62,822 nt of DNA from positions 1-62,822 of the forward strand of contig JAKAMO010000003.1 in the NCBI GenBank assembly GCA_021812825.1, written 5' to 3'. Origin of the DNA: a bacterium. GTDB lineage: Bacteria > Elusimicrobiota > Elusimicrobia > Elusimicrobiales > UBA9959. The position numbers and the translations under genes are program-made. The notes beneath the pieces were generated by a model. That model was given only the letters and a program-made list of their open reading frames with translations. It did not search any database and had not been told where the DNA came from. Shown one piece after another: positions 37,677 to 45,886 of this stretch. How positions within the stretch are numbered: position 1 is the first letter of the stretch; each line of letters opens with the position of its first letter.

Positions 37677-38423
37677 TCAGGACTTTTTAGCGAGACAGAT
37701 CAGGCGGTTGCGGTCGTCGGAAAGCGGCGCGCCGCGGAAATTCCCCCAGAAGGAGAGAGGCTTCAGGCCCGTCCGGCGCAGCGCGGCGCTCAGGCGTTTT
37801 TTATCGTACATCCTGGTGAAGAAGGTCCTGCTTCCCGCTTTGCCGCCGCGCTTGGGGACGCGGGTCCAGGTATTGTGCGTCCCGTCTGCGGTGAGCTCGG
37901 TCCGTTCCAGGTGGTAATAGCTTCCCATATCGCACCAGCTCTCGGGCCGGAAATGCTTCCGGACGAAGGCCCCGTTGACGATGTCTATCAGGAACAGGCC
38001 GCCCGGCCTGAGGGCGCGGGCCACGCCTTTCAGCGTCCTGATGTCGTCGGAGAATTTAAGGAAATAACCGAAGCTGGTGAACAGGTTAACGGCCGCGTCG
38101 AACTCGGAGAGGAACTTCAGGTCCCGCATGTCGCCGCGGACCAGGCGCAGCCTTACCTTTTTCCGCGCCGCGCGCTCCCCGGCCTCTTTCAGGTACTCGG
38201 CGGAATAGTCGTAGCCCGTGACGGCCAGGCCCTTCTTCGCGAATTCCACGGCGTGCCGGCCGGGACCGCAGCAGAGGTCCAGCAGGGCGGACCCTTTTTT
38301 TAGCCCGAGCTTTCTAAGGACGAAAGCGGCTTCCGCCGGGGCTTTCTCGACGGCCGCTTCCGAGGCGGGATTGTAGAAGGAGTTCCTGAAGAAACCCCTG
38401 TGCCAGTCGCGGCCGGCTTTCAT
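37677..38423 (-). CDS. Class I SAM-dependent methyltransferase
   Basis: 248 residues from the ATG at 38421-38423, overlapping the GNAT stop by four bases; a longer reading to 38786 lies inside that gene. SAM-binding motif I LLDLCCGPGRHAVEFAKKG, acidic DYSAEYL loop, LVRGDMRDL, and post-motif LRPGGLFLIDIV. The substrate is unknown; the family includes small-molecule methylases. Last gene of the folD-GNAT operon. Confidence 0.88.
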   Translation of the reverse strand: MKAGRDWHRGFFRNSFYNPASEAAVEKAPAEAAFVLRKLGLKKGSALLDLCCGPGRHAVEFAKKGLAVTGYDYSAEYLKEAGERAARKKVRLRLVRGDMRDLKFLSEFDAAVNLFTSFGYFLKFSDDIRTLKGVARALRPGGLFLIDIVNGAFVRKHFRPESWCDMGSYYHLERTELTADGTHNTWTRVPKRGGKAGSRTFFTRMYDKKRLSAALRRTGLKPLSFWGNFRGAPLSDDRNRLICLAKKS

Positions 38424-38908
38424 TCTTTGCGTGGGGCGGCTTTCACCAGCCCCTTGTAGACTCCTGGCTCCGAGCCCTCTATGACGATGGCGCCTACGGT
38501 CTTCCTGAAGAAGTCCACCGGTCCAGCCCAGCCTACGGCGGCGTAGCCGTAGCCTGCGTCGCGCATGGCTTCCAGCGCGCGCAGCAGCAGGGCCGAGCCC
38601 AGCCCTTTTATCTTCAGCGAGCGGTCCACTCCTATCGGGCCGAAGAAGCCCTTCAGGGTGGCGTCGTAGCAGGCGAAGCCCAGGATCTTCCCGTCCTTTT
38701 CGGCGATGAAGCAGGAGACCGGGTGGGAGGACATCGCTACGTCGCACTCGGAGGCCCAGGCGCGTGAGAATTCCTTCTCTACCCACTCGACCACAGCGTG
38801 TTTTTCCGGTCCTATAGCGCGGCGCACCGTTATGCCGTCCTTTCCCAGCCGCTCAAGGACGTCTCTCGATGACGGCAGTTCGTAAAGCTTTACCAGAAGG
38901 TCTGACAT
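38420..38908 (-). CDS. GNAT family acetyltransferase
   Basis: 162 residues. Acetyl-CoA-binding pattern: FIAEKDGKILGFACYD, then GPIGVDRSLKIKGLGSALLLRALEAM with the KGxGxxL-type loop as KIKGLGSAL, and a C-terminal GYGYAAVGWAGPVDFFRKTVGA. Substrate unknown. It overlaps the methyltransferase start and abuts the Lys-rich protein gene. Confidence 0.87.
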   Translation of the reverse strand: MSDLLVKLYELPSSRDVLERLGKDGITVRRAIGPEKHAVVEWVEKEFSRAWASECDVAMSSHPVSCFIAEKDGKILGFACYDATLKGFFGPIGVDRSLKIKGLGSALLLRALEAMRDAGYGYAAVGWAGPVDFFRKTVGAIVIEGSEPGVYKGLVKAAPRKE

Positions 38909-39576
38909 TATTTTCCGCCTCCCCCGCCGCCGCCCATCAAGCCCTGAAGGCCCGGAGGCAGTCCCCCGGGCATGCCGCCCTCCGGCTTGTCCTCTTCGCC
39001 GATTGACTTGGCCGGCTGAAGCTTGGGTATCGGGGTCTGTGCGCCTTTCCCGGCGCTTTTTCCGGAGCTCTTCTTTTTCTTCGACTTGTCGACTATCGGG
39101 TTGGCCTTCCTGTCCAGCTTGTAGGTCGACCCGCTCTCTTCCGAGGAGAACTTGTAGTCGGAACTGGCGTCCTCCGGCTTGGCGGCCTTCTTTTTGGATT
39201 TTTTCTTGGAGGATTTTTTCTTCGCCGCCGCTTTCTTCTTGGCGGCGCTTTCCTCCCGGATCGGGTTCGCGTCCTTGTCCAGCTTGTAGGTGCCCTGCTC
39301 TTCCCCGGAGGAGAACTTGTACTCCGATACAGGCTCTTCCTTCTTCTTGGCCTTCTTCTTTTTAGAGGACTTCTTTTTAACCGCGGTTTTTTTAGCTGCC
39401 GGTTCTTTCGGGGCCTCGGCTTTTTTCGGGGCCTCCGGCTTCTGGGCGGCATCGCCGCCCGCAGCGGCGGCCTGTTCCGCGGGCGCGTCTCCCGCGTCCT
39501 CGTCCTGCGCCGCTCCAGGCAGCGCCAGGGCGGCCGGCAGCAGCAGCGCCAGGGCCAGTTTCAGTATCGTTCTCAT
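38908..39576 (-). CDS. Secreted Lys/Ala-rich protein with two YKFSS-TYKLD-ANPI repeats, unknown function
   Basis: 222 residues from the ATG at 39576 (overlaps the folD stop as ATGA); it opens with a signal peptide (MRTILKLALALLLPAALALPG, then AAQ). The mature part has two copies of a motif of about 26 residues: YKFSS..E..GTYKLD..ANPI. They are embedded in long Lys/Ala runs, and the protein ends in a Gly-rich tail (LMGGGGGGGK). I do not recognise a family. The strong positive charge of a secreted protein suggests binding to peptidoglycan, teichoic-like or nucleic-acid polymers, which is a guess. Confidence 0.75.
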   Translation of the reverse strand: MRTILKLALALLLPAALALPGAAQDEDAGDAPAEQAAAAGGDAAQKPEAPKKAEAPKEPAAKKTAVKKKSSKKKKAKKKEEPVSEYKFSSGEEQGTYKLDKDANPIREESAAKKKAAAKKKSSKKKSKKKAAKPEDASSDYKFSSEESGSTYKLDRKANPIVDKSKKKKSSGKSAGKGAQTPIPKLQPAKSIGEEDKPEGGMPGGLPPGLQGLMGGGGGGGK

Positions 39577-40472
39577 GTCAGGATTATCCCGCCTTTCTCG
39601 GTCCTGGGCGCCAGCTCGGCGGCCCGCACCGAGGCTTCGATCAGGCAGGCCAGCGTGACCGGACCCACCCCGCCGGGCACCGGCGAAGCCGCCTCCGCGG
39701 AGCCCTTGATGTCCTCGAGGTCCGCGTCGCCGCACATCCTGCCGTTCTCGTCGAAGTTCGTTCCGACGTCTATGATCATCGCGCCCGGCGGCAGCAGCTC
39801 CTTCTTGAGCCATTTAGCCTTGCCGGCGGCGGTGATGACCAGGTCGGCGGCCCTGAATACCGAGGCGATGTCCTTGGTGCGCGTGTGGCAGACCGTTACG
39901 GTGGCGTTCAGCGCGGTGAGCATCTGCGCCAGCGGCCTGCCCACCACCGCGGAGCGGCCGGCCACGGCTATGTTCATGCCGGCCGGGTCTATGCCGTGGA
40001 AACGCATCAGCCTCACCACGGCGAGCGCCGTGCAGGGCACGAAGTAGCCGCCGGTCTCTATCTCCGAGAATTTCTTGGAGATGAACAGGCGCCCCATGTT
40101 CATCGTGGAGAGGCCGTCCACGTCCTTGGCGGCCGGCACGGCGTCCCAGGTCTCCAGCGTCTCGAAGCCGTCGGGCAGCGGGCGCTCTATCATGATGGCG
40201 TCGTATGCAGGGTCCGCGCCCAGCCTGGCCAGCAGGGCCTTGAAAGCGGGGTACCCTTCCTCGGCCTTCGGGGAGAAGAGCTTGACCGCTATGCCGAGCT
40301 TCTCGCAGGCGGCGATCTTGCGCTTGACGTAGACCGCCGAGGGCGAGTCCGCGAAATAGTTGATGATGGCCAGCGACGGGGGCCTGCCCAGCCTGGCGCG
40401 GACGCCCTCTATTCTGGCGGGAAGGGCGCCCAGGATCTCAGTTGAAAGGGTCTTGCCTTCTAGTATCCTCAT
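39573..40472 (-). CDS. folD: Bifunctional methylene-THF dehydrogenase / methenyl-THF cyclohydrolase FolD, variant
   Basis: 299 residues. Substrate Tyr/Lys motif YVKRKIAACEKLGI and KDVDGLSTMNMGRL are conserved, as are the nucleotide-binding AVAGRSAVVGRPLAQ and the C-terminal PGGVGPVT. The usual VQLPLP motif reads IERPLPDG, so the catalytic Gln position (Q98 of E. coli FolD) is Glu. First gene of a four-gene minus-strand operon. Confidence 0.95.
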   Translation of the reverse strand: MRILEGKTLSTEILGALPARIEGVRARLGRPPSLAIINYFADSPSAVYVKRKIAACEKLGIAVKLFSPKAEEGYPAFKALLARLGADPAYDAIMIERPLPDGFETLETWDAVPAAKDVDGLSTMNMGRLFISKKFSEIETGGYFVPCTALAVVRLMRFHGIDPAGMNIAVAGRSAVVGRPLAQMLTALNATVTVCHTRTKDIASVFRAADLVITAAGKAKWLKKELLPPGAMIIDVGTNFDENGRMCGDADLEDIKGSAEAASPVPGGVGPVTLACLIEASVRAAELAPRTEKGGIILT

Positions 40473-40489
40473 AGGGAGATGATAATAAA

Positions 40490-40517
40490 AAAGGGCGGCC
40501 GGTTAAAGCCGCCCTTT
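40490..40517 (-). terminator. Terminator after the small secreted protein gene
   Basis: AAAGGGCGGC (40490-40499) pairs with GCCGCCCTTT (40508-40517) over an 8-nt loop. Read on the minus strand it ends in CCCTTTTTTATTATC, 20 bases after the stop at 40538. Confidence 0.85.
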
Positions 40518-40537
40518 CCCGCTTCCAGGCAGCGGCG

Positions 40538-41065
40538 CTATTTCCGCTCGTCCTCTACGTACACGGAGCCGTTGAGATAGCCCGAGCCGCTGAGGCTGAA
40601 GAAGCTGGAGCTGGGCCAGCCGTTCACGGAGACGCTGCCGGTCATGTTCGCCGAGCCTACTATCTTGCCGTCGCGGTAGAACGTGGCGTAGACGCTGGGC
40701 CAGACGGTCTGGAAGACGTACTGGTTCGGCCTCACCCAGAGCGAGACCGGGGTGCTGATATAGGTGTTGTTGCTGGTCACCTTGCCGGCGGAGTCGCGGA
40801 AGGTCGCCCAGCCGTTCAGCGTGACGGAAGTGAAACCGCCGTTGTCGCCGGCCGGCATCCAGCCGTTGCCGTTGAGGTTCACGTAGCCGGAGACCTGCAC
40901 GTAATGCCCGTTCCGGACCGGCTTGGGCGCGGGGAGCCGCGGGGCCGACTCCGGGGCGGAGACGGCGGGGATGTCGGCGAGCTTCGCCGAGTCCAGCGTG
41001 AAGTCGGCGGCGCGCAGGCCGCCCGCCGCGAGGCAGAACGCGGCCGCTAAAAATATCTTTTTCAT
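40538..41065 (-). CDS. Secreted beta-rich protein of unknown function
   Basis: 175 residues from the ATG at 41065, chosen for GGAGGG four bases upstream and a signal peptide (MKKIFLAAAFCLAAGGLRA). The mature chain is rich in Gly, Asn and aromatic residues, with recurring NGW/LNG pieces (VNLNGNGWMP, VTLNGWATF, VSVNGWPS, GYLNGSVYV) that suggest a repetitive beta structure. No family recognised. Single-gene unit with its own promoter and terminator. Confidence 0.72.
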   Translation of the reverse strand: MKKIFLAAAFCLAAGGLRAADFTLDSAKLADIPAVSAPESAPRLPAPKPVRNGHYVQVSGYVNLNGNGWMPAGDNGGFTSVTLNGWATFRDSAGKVTSNNTYISTPVSLWVRPNQYVFQTVWPSVYATFYRDGKIVGSANMTGSVSVNGWPSSSFFSLSGSGYLNGSVYVEDERK

Positions 41066-41087
41066 TTTACCCTCCATTGTCAGGTCT

Positions 41088-41093
41088 ATTATA
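41088..41093 (-). promoter_or_regulatory. -10 box for the small secreted protein gene
   Basis: TATAAT on the minus strand, 23 bases before the ATG at 41065 and preceded by TTTTGG. A plus-strand TTATAAT at 41135-41141 may serve the dehydrogenase gene at 41184. Confidence 0.5.
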
Positions 41094-41183
41094 CCAAAAC
41101 GCCGGAGTCCGGCGGTCCGCCCCCGGGGTTATTTATTATAATGGAACTGCCGGGCCGCCGCGCCCGCCCAGGAGAGGACAGCG

Positions 41184-43280
41184 ATGGACAGGATCACCGA
41201 GCACCCCGTTCTCCAGCCGGAAGAGAGGCGGACGGTAAATTTCACTTTCGACGGCCGTTCCTGCGAAGCGTTCGAGGGAGAGATGATCTCCAGCGCGCTT
41301 TACGCCAACGGCATCAAGGTCTTCAGCCGCCACAAGAAGGACGGCGCCCCGCAGGGCGTCTTCTGCGCGAACGGCCAGTGCGCGCAGTGCTCGGTCATAG
41401 CCGACGGGCTGCCGGTCAAGTCCTGCGTGACGCCGGTGCGCGGCGGGATGCGGGTCGAGACCATGAGCGGCGCCCCCCGCCTGCCTTCGGCCGCCCCGGT
41501 GCGCGGCTTCGGCGGCGCGGAGGAACTTGAGGTGGACGCGCTGGTGGTGGGCGGCGGCCCGTCCGGTCTGGCCGCGGCCGCCGAGCTGGGCAAGCTCAAC
41601 GTGAAGACCCTCGTCATCGACGACAAGCACGCGCTGGGCGGCAAGCTGCTGCTGCAGACGCACAAGTTCTTCGGCTCGGTGGAGGACTGCTACGCCGGCA
41701 CCCGCGGCATCGACATAGCCGCGAAGCTCGAGGAACAGCTCAAGGAATATCCGTCGGTGGAGGTCTGGACCGGCGCCACCTGCCTGGCCGTCTTCTCCGA
41801 CAGGAAGGTCGGAGTGCTGCGCGGTTCCAGGTACGTGCTGGTGCGCCCCAAGGCCTTCATCAGCGCCACGGGCGCCCGCGAGAAGAGCCTCTCGTTCCCG
41901 GGCAATACCCTGCCGGGCGTCTACGGCGCCGGCGCCTTCCAGACCCTCGTGAACAGGGACATGGTCAGGCCGGCCAAAAAACTTTTCATCGTAGGCGGCG
42001 GCAACGTGGGCCTGATAGCGGCCTATCACGCCCTGCAGGCCGGGATACAGGTGGCCGGGCTGATAGAGGCGCAGGCCGAATGCGGCGGCTACAAGGTGCA
42101 TAAGGACAAGATACGCCGGCTTGGAGTGCCTATCTACACCCGCCACACGATAGTGCGCGCCGACGGCCGGGAAGGGGTGGAGTCGGTGACCATAGCCGGC
42201 GTCGACGAGCGCTTCCGCGTTCAGCCCGGCACCGAGAAGACTTTCAAGGCCGACACCCTGCTGGTCGCCGTGGGCTTGAACCCGGTCAACGAGTTCCACG
42301 CGCAGGCGCTGGAAGCCGGCCTCGAGGCCTTTATCTGCGGCGACGCGGAGGAGATAGCCGAGGCCTCGGCCGCGATGTTCAGCGGCAAGATAACGGCGCA
42401 CAAGGTCCTGAAGGCGCTCGGAGTGATGGCCGCTCCCGTGCCGCAGTTCTGGTTCGACAGGCTGGAGGTGCTGAAGTCCAGGCCCGGCGCCACCGAGCCC
42501 GAGCCGGAGCTGGAGCTCCCGAACAAGGTCTATCCGGTGCTGCACTGCCGGCAGGAGATCCCGTGTAACCCCTGCGTCACGGTCTGCCCGAAGAAGTCCA
42601 TAAAACTTTCCGGCGACAGCATCATGACCACGCCGCGCTTCTCCGGGGACTGCATAGGCTGCTACAAGTGCCTGATCGTCTGCCCCGGTCTGGCCGTCAC
42701 GATAGTCGACTACCGGAAGGACCCCGCCAATCCTACTGTGGCGCTGCCTTTCGAGATAGGCCGCGGCCTGGTGAAGAAGGGCGACCGCGTGCGTCTCGCC
42801 GGGCGCGAGGGCGCGGACCTCGGGGAGGCCGAGGTGCTGGACGTAAAGGATTTCAAGGCCGAGAACACGATGATAGTCGTGGTGAAGGCCGCCCCGGCCG
42901 TAGCCGACAAGGCCGTCTCCATCCGCCTCTACGAGGAGGAGGCCGGCAAAAAAGCCGCGGCCGACCTGGCGAAGGCCGACGATGAAACCATCATCTGCCG
43001 CTGCGAGAGAGTCTCCCTGGGCGAGATACGGCGCCAGATCCGCGCCGGGGTCAGGGACCTCAATCAGCTGAAGGCCGTGACGCGCGCCGGCATGGGCGCC
43101 TGCGGCTCCAAGACCTGCTCGGCCCTGCTGCTCGGCGTCTTCCGCAGCGAGGGGATAGACCCCGCCGAGGTAACGGAGCTGACGCGGCGCCCGCTCTTCG
43201 TGGAAGCCCCGCTGGGGGTCTTCTCCGGGGCCAGGGGCGCCGGGGAGAAGGAAGAGGAAGTCCGCTGGAGCGGTTTTTAG
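41184..43280 (+). CDS. Multi-cofactor FAD/NAD oxidoreductase subunit with four Fe-S sites (sarcosine-oxidase-alpha / HcnAB-like)
   Basis: 698 residues. Domains in order: a 2Fe-2S domain (Cys61, 66, 69, 81); a pyridine-nucleotide-disulphide type flavoprotein core with FAD motif VVGGGPSGLAAA (121-132) and second dinucleotide motif FIVGGGNVGLIAA (268-280); a two-cluster 4Fe-4S ferredoxin domain (Cys455, 461, 464, 468 and 490, 493, 496, 500); and a C-terminal BFD-like 2Fe-2S domain (Cys605, 607, 640, 645). This combines HcnA-, HcnB- and ferredoxin-type subunits in one chain. Likely the electron-transfer half of an amine or amino-acid dehydrogenase; the partner follows after nine bases. Confidence 0.85.
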   Translation: MDRITEHPVLQPEERRTVNFTFDGRSCEAFEGEMISSALYANGIKVFSRHKKDGAPQGVFCANGQCAQCSVIADGLPVKSCVTPVRGGMRVETMSGAPRLPSAAPVRGFGGAEELEVDALVVGGGPSGLAAAAELGKLNVKTLVIDDKHALGGKLLLQTHKFFGSVEDCYAGTRGIDIAAKLEEQLKEYPSVEVWTGATCLAVFSDRKVGVLRGSRYVLVRPKAFISATGAREKSLSFPGNTLPGVYGAGAFQTLVNRDMVRPAKKLFIVGGGNVGLIAAYHALQAGIQVAGLIEAQAECGGYKVHKDKIRRLGVPIYTRHTIVRADGREGVESVTIAGVDERFRVQPGTEKTFKADTLLVAVGLNPVNEFHAQALEAGLEAFICGDAEEIAEASAAMFSGKITAHKVLKALGVMAAPVPQFWFDRLEVLKSRPGATEPEPELELPNKVYPVLHCRQEIPCNPCVTVCPKKSIKLSGDSIMTTPRFSGDCIGCYKCLIVCPGLAVTIVDYRKDPANPTVALPFEIGRGLVKKGDRVRLAGREGADLGEAEVLDVKDFKAENTMIVVVKAAPAVADKAVSIRLYEEEAGKKAAADLAKADDETIICRCERVSLGEIRRQIRAGVRDLNQLKAVTRAGMGACGSKTCSALLLGVFRSEGIDPAEVTELTRRPLFVEAPLGVFSGARGAGEKEEEVRWSGF

Positions 43281-43289
43281 GGGTCGCGT

Positions 43290-44447
43290 ATGTCAAAGAC
43301 GAAATACGACGCTATCATCATCGGGGCCGGCAGCGTGGGCGTGCCGCTGGCCATGTCATTGGCCGAGCGCGGCCTGAAGGCGCTGGTGCTGGACAAGGAG
43401 GCCTCTCCCGGGCAGGGGCAGAACAAGTGCGCTATCGGCGGCATCAGGGCCACCCACTCCGACGGCTCCAAGATAAAGGCGGGCCTGCGCAGCATAGAGA
43501 TCTTCTCCACCTGGAAGAGGAAACACGGCGACGACATAGGCTGGATACGGGGCGGCTACCTGTTCCCCGTATATACCGAGAACGACGAGCGCGTGCTGAA
43601 GGAGCTGCTGAGGGTCCAGAAAGGCTTCGGCCTGGACATAGACTGGATATCCCCGGAACGCGTGAAGGAGCTGGTGCCCGGCATAGCGGAAAAGGACCTG
43701 CGCGGCGGCACGTATTCCCCCGGAGACGGTTCCGCCTCGCCGCTGCTGTCCGTGAACGCCTTCTACCGGCGGGCCGTAAAGCTCGGGGCGGAATTCCGCT
43801 TCCGCGAGACCGTTACGGGCATAATAGTCCAGGGCGGCGCCGCGGCCGGAGTCAGGACCACCGGCGGAGAATACTGGGCCAGGTTCGTGGTCAACGCGGC
43901 GGGAGCGGACGCTGCCGCGGTCTCCAGCCTGGCCGGGGTGGAAGTGCCGGTGAACCCGGACTGCCACGAAGCCGGGGTCACGGAGCCGGCGGAGCGCTTC
44001 TTCGATCCGATGGTGGTGGACATCCGCCCCGGAGAGAAGTCGAAGAATTACTATTTCTATCAGAACCACGAGGGGCCGGTGATCTTCTGCCTGACCCCGC
44101 AGCCGCCGGTCTGGGGGCACGACCGGCGCTCCACCTCCGACTTCCTGCCGGAGGTCTCCCGCCGTATGGTATCACTCTTCCCCGCCCTGGCCAACCTGAA
44201 GGTGCGGCGCACCTGGCGCGGCCTCTACCCGATGACCCCCGACGGCTTCCCTGTCGTGGACTTCCCGGAGACGCTCAAGGGATACGTGCTGGCCGTGGGC
44301 ATGTGCGGCCAGGGCTTCATGCTGGGGCCCGGCCTGGGCGAGGCGCTGGCCGCGCATATGGCCGGCGCCGCCGGAGAGGACGACAAGGCCATCCTGGCCG
44401 GCTTCGGCCTCGGCCGCAGCTTCTCCGGGCAGGAAAAGCTGAAATAG
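43290..44447 (+). CDS. FAD-dependent amine/amino-acid oxidoreductase (DAO family, sarcosine-oxidase-beta-like)
   Basis: 385 residues. N-terminal FAD motif IIIGAGSVGVPLAMSLAERG, then CAIGGIRATHSDG, typical for SoxB/HcnC subunits, and the C-terminal TPDGFPVVDFPETLKGYVLAVGMCGQGFMLGPGLGE. It would oxidise a C-N bond (sarcosine, proline, hydroxyproline, D-amino acid or opine) and hand electrons to the upstream Fe-S flavoprotein. Substrate not decidable here. The 160-bp gap that follows holds no gene I can support. Confidence 0.88.
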   Translation: MSKTKYDAIIIGAGSVGVPLAMSLAERGLKALVLDKEASPGQGQNKCAIGGIRATHSDGSKIKAGLRSIEIFSTWKRKHGDDIGWIRGGYLFPVYTENDERVLKELLRVQKGFGLDIDWISPERVKELVPGIAEKDLRGGTYSPGDGSASPLLSVNAFYRRAVKLGAEFRFRETVTGIIVQGGAAAGVRTTGGEYWARFVVNAAGADAAAVSSLAGVEVPVNPDCHEAGVTEPAERFFDPMVVDIRPGEKSKNYYFYQNHEGPVIFCLTPQPPVWGHDRRSTSDFLPEVSRRMVSLFPALANLKVRRTWRGLYPMTPDGFPVVDFPETLKGYVLAVGMCGQGFMLGPGLGEALAAHMAGAAGEDDKAILAGFGLGRSFSGQEKLK

Positions 44448-44607
44448 CCTCATGTCGACCGCGTGGTCAGCATCCTGTATACTTGGGCCTCGCAACGGAA
44501 CAATATGACCGTCCGTCGGAGTTGATTCCGGTGCGAAGCCTTGCCGCCAGGTATAAAAACGGAGGAGGCGGGAGCAATAAAAAGAAGGCCCGCCGCGTTA
44601 AGCGTAT

Positions 44608-45864
44608 ATGAGGCAACTGCTTATACTGTTCCTGGCGGCCCTGCCGCCGGCCGCCTTCGCGGCCGAGATCCAGACCGGGATAACCTGGCGGGAATGCGTA
44701 GAGATAGCGCTGAAGAACAACCCGGACCTTTCCGCCCAAAGGAATTCCGTGGAGCAGGCCAAGTACTCGTACATGGCCGGCCTCAATTCCTTATATCCCC
44801 AGATAGGCCTGTCCCATTCGTTCAGTCGCAGCGGCGGCCAGGCCGCCTCCCCTTCCAGCCGCTGGGGGGCGGGCATCTCGGCCAGCGAGAAGCTCTTCGA
44901 CCTCAGGTCCTACTCCTCCATCCGCTCCTCCCGCCTCAGCTTCGAGAAGGCCGAGGAGGACTATCGCGACAGGTCCGCCTCTATCAGGCAGTCGCTTTCC
45001 ACGGCCTTCCTCAACCTGATATACGCCCAGGCCAATCTGAAGGCCCAGAGGCGCATACAGGAGATACGCGAGCAGAACGCCGGCCTGATAAGCCTGAAGT
45101 ACGCCAGCGGCATGGAGTCGCGCGGAAACATGCTGTACTCCGCGGCGCTGGCCGCCCAGGCCAAATCCGACATAGCCAGGGCGGAGCGCTCGGTGGACTC
45201 CGCCCGCCGCGACCTGCTCAACGCCATGGGCAGCGCCGACTACGTGCCGCTGACGGCCAAGGACGACCTGGCGCTGCCGGACGAGAAGCTGGAGCTGTCC
45301 GGCATCAGGGCCAGGATAGAGCAGATACCGCAGATAGCGTCGCAGAAGAAGAGCCTCGAGATACTTAAGGAGCGCTCCCTTTCCGCGAAGTTCGACGCTC
45401 TCCCCACTCTGAGCGCCAGCCAGGGAGTGAGCTGGTCCGGCGACTCGGAGTTTCCCGGCACCCGCTCCTGGTCGTTCGGCTTCAGCCTGAGCCTGCCGCT
45501 GTTCTCGAACGGGCCCACCTACTACGCCGACAACAACAAGGCGGCCAGGTCGGCCCTGAAGAGCGGCGAGGATTCGCTGCGAAGCACCAGGCAGCGCCTG
45601 GAGAACAGCATAGTCAGCTCCTATTACTCCTACCAGAACGCCGCGGACAGCGCCCGCAGCATAGACGCCGTGCTGAAGGCCAACGAGGAGCGCTACGAAG
45701 AGTCCAGGATACACTACCAGGCCGGCCAGATCAGCTTCATAGACCTGGAGAACATAGAGCAGAGCCTGGTGGACTCGCAGCTCAACCGGCTTAATTACCT
45801 GAAGAACGCCAACGTCGCCTGGATAGGGGTGGAGAACCTGCTCGGGGTAGGGCTGGGAGAGTGA
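44608..45864 (+). CDS. TolC-family outer membrane efflux protein
   Basis: 418 residues with a signal peptide (MRQLLILFLAALPPAAFA, then AEI). Two OEP repeats: ITWRECVEIALKNNPDLSAQ at the N-terminus and coiled-coil helices throughout, ending in LNRLNYLKNANVAWIGVENLLG. Forms the trimeric outer-membrane exit duct. First gene of an exporter operon with the adaptor (22-base gap) and the ABC protein. It shows the organism is didermic. Confidence 0.92.
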   Translation: MRQLLILFLAALPPAAFAAEIQTGITWRECVEIALKNNPDLSAQRNSVEQAKYSYMAGLNSLYPQIGLSHSFSRSGGQAASPSSRWGAGISASEKLFDLRSYSSIRSSRLSFEKAEEDYRDRSASIRQSLSTAFLNLIYAQANLKAQRRIQEIREQNAGLISLKYASGMESRGNMLYSAALAAQAKSDIARAERSVDSARRDLLNAMGSADYVPLTAKDDLALPDEKLELSGIRARIEQIPQIASQKKSLEILKERSLSAKFDALPTLSASQGVSWSGDSEFPGTRSWSFGFSLSLPLFSNGPTYYADNNKAARSALKSGEDSLRSTRQRLENSIVSSYYSYQNAADSARSIDAVLKANEERYEESRIHYQAGQISFIDLENIEQSLVDSQLNRLNYLKNANVAWIGVENLLGVGLGE

Positions 45865-45886
45865 CGCCGCTTAACGGAGAAAGAAA

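Noticed and set aside
44448..44607. Possible riboswitch or small gene before the TolC-like gene
   Set aside because: I found no known riboswitch core, no strong hairpin and no convincing open frame with a ribosome site.
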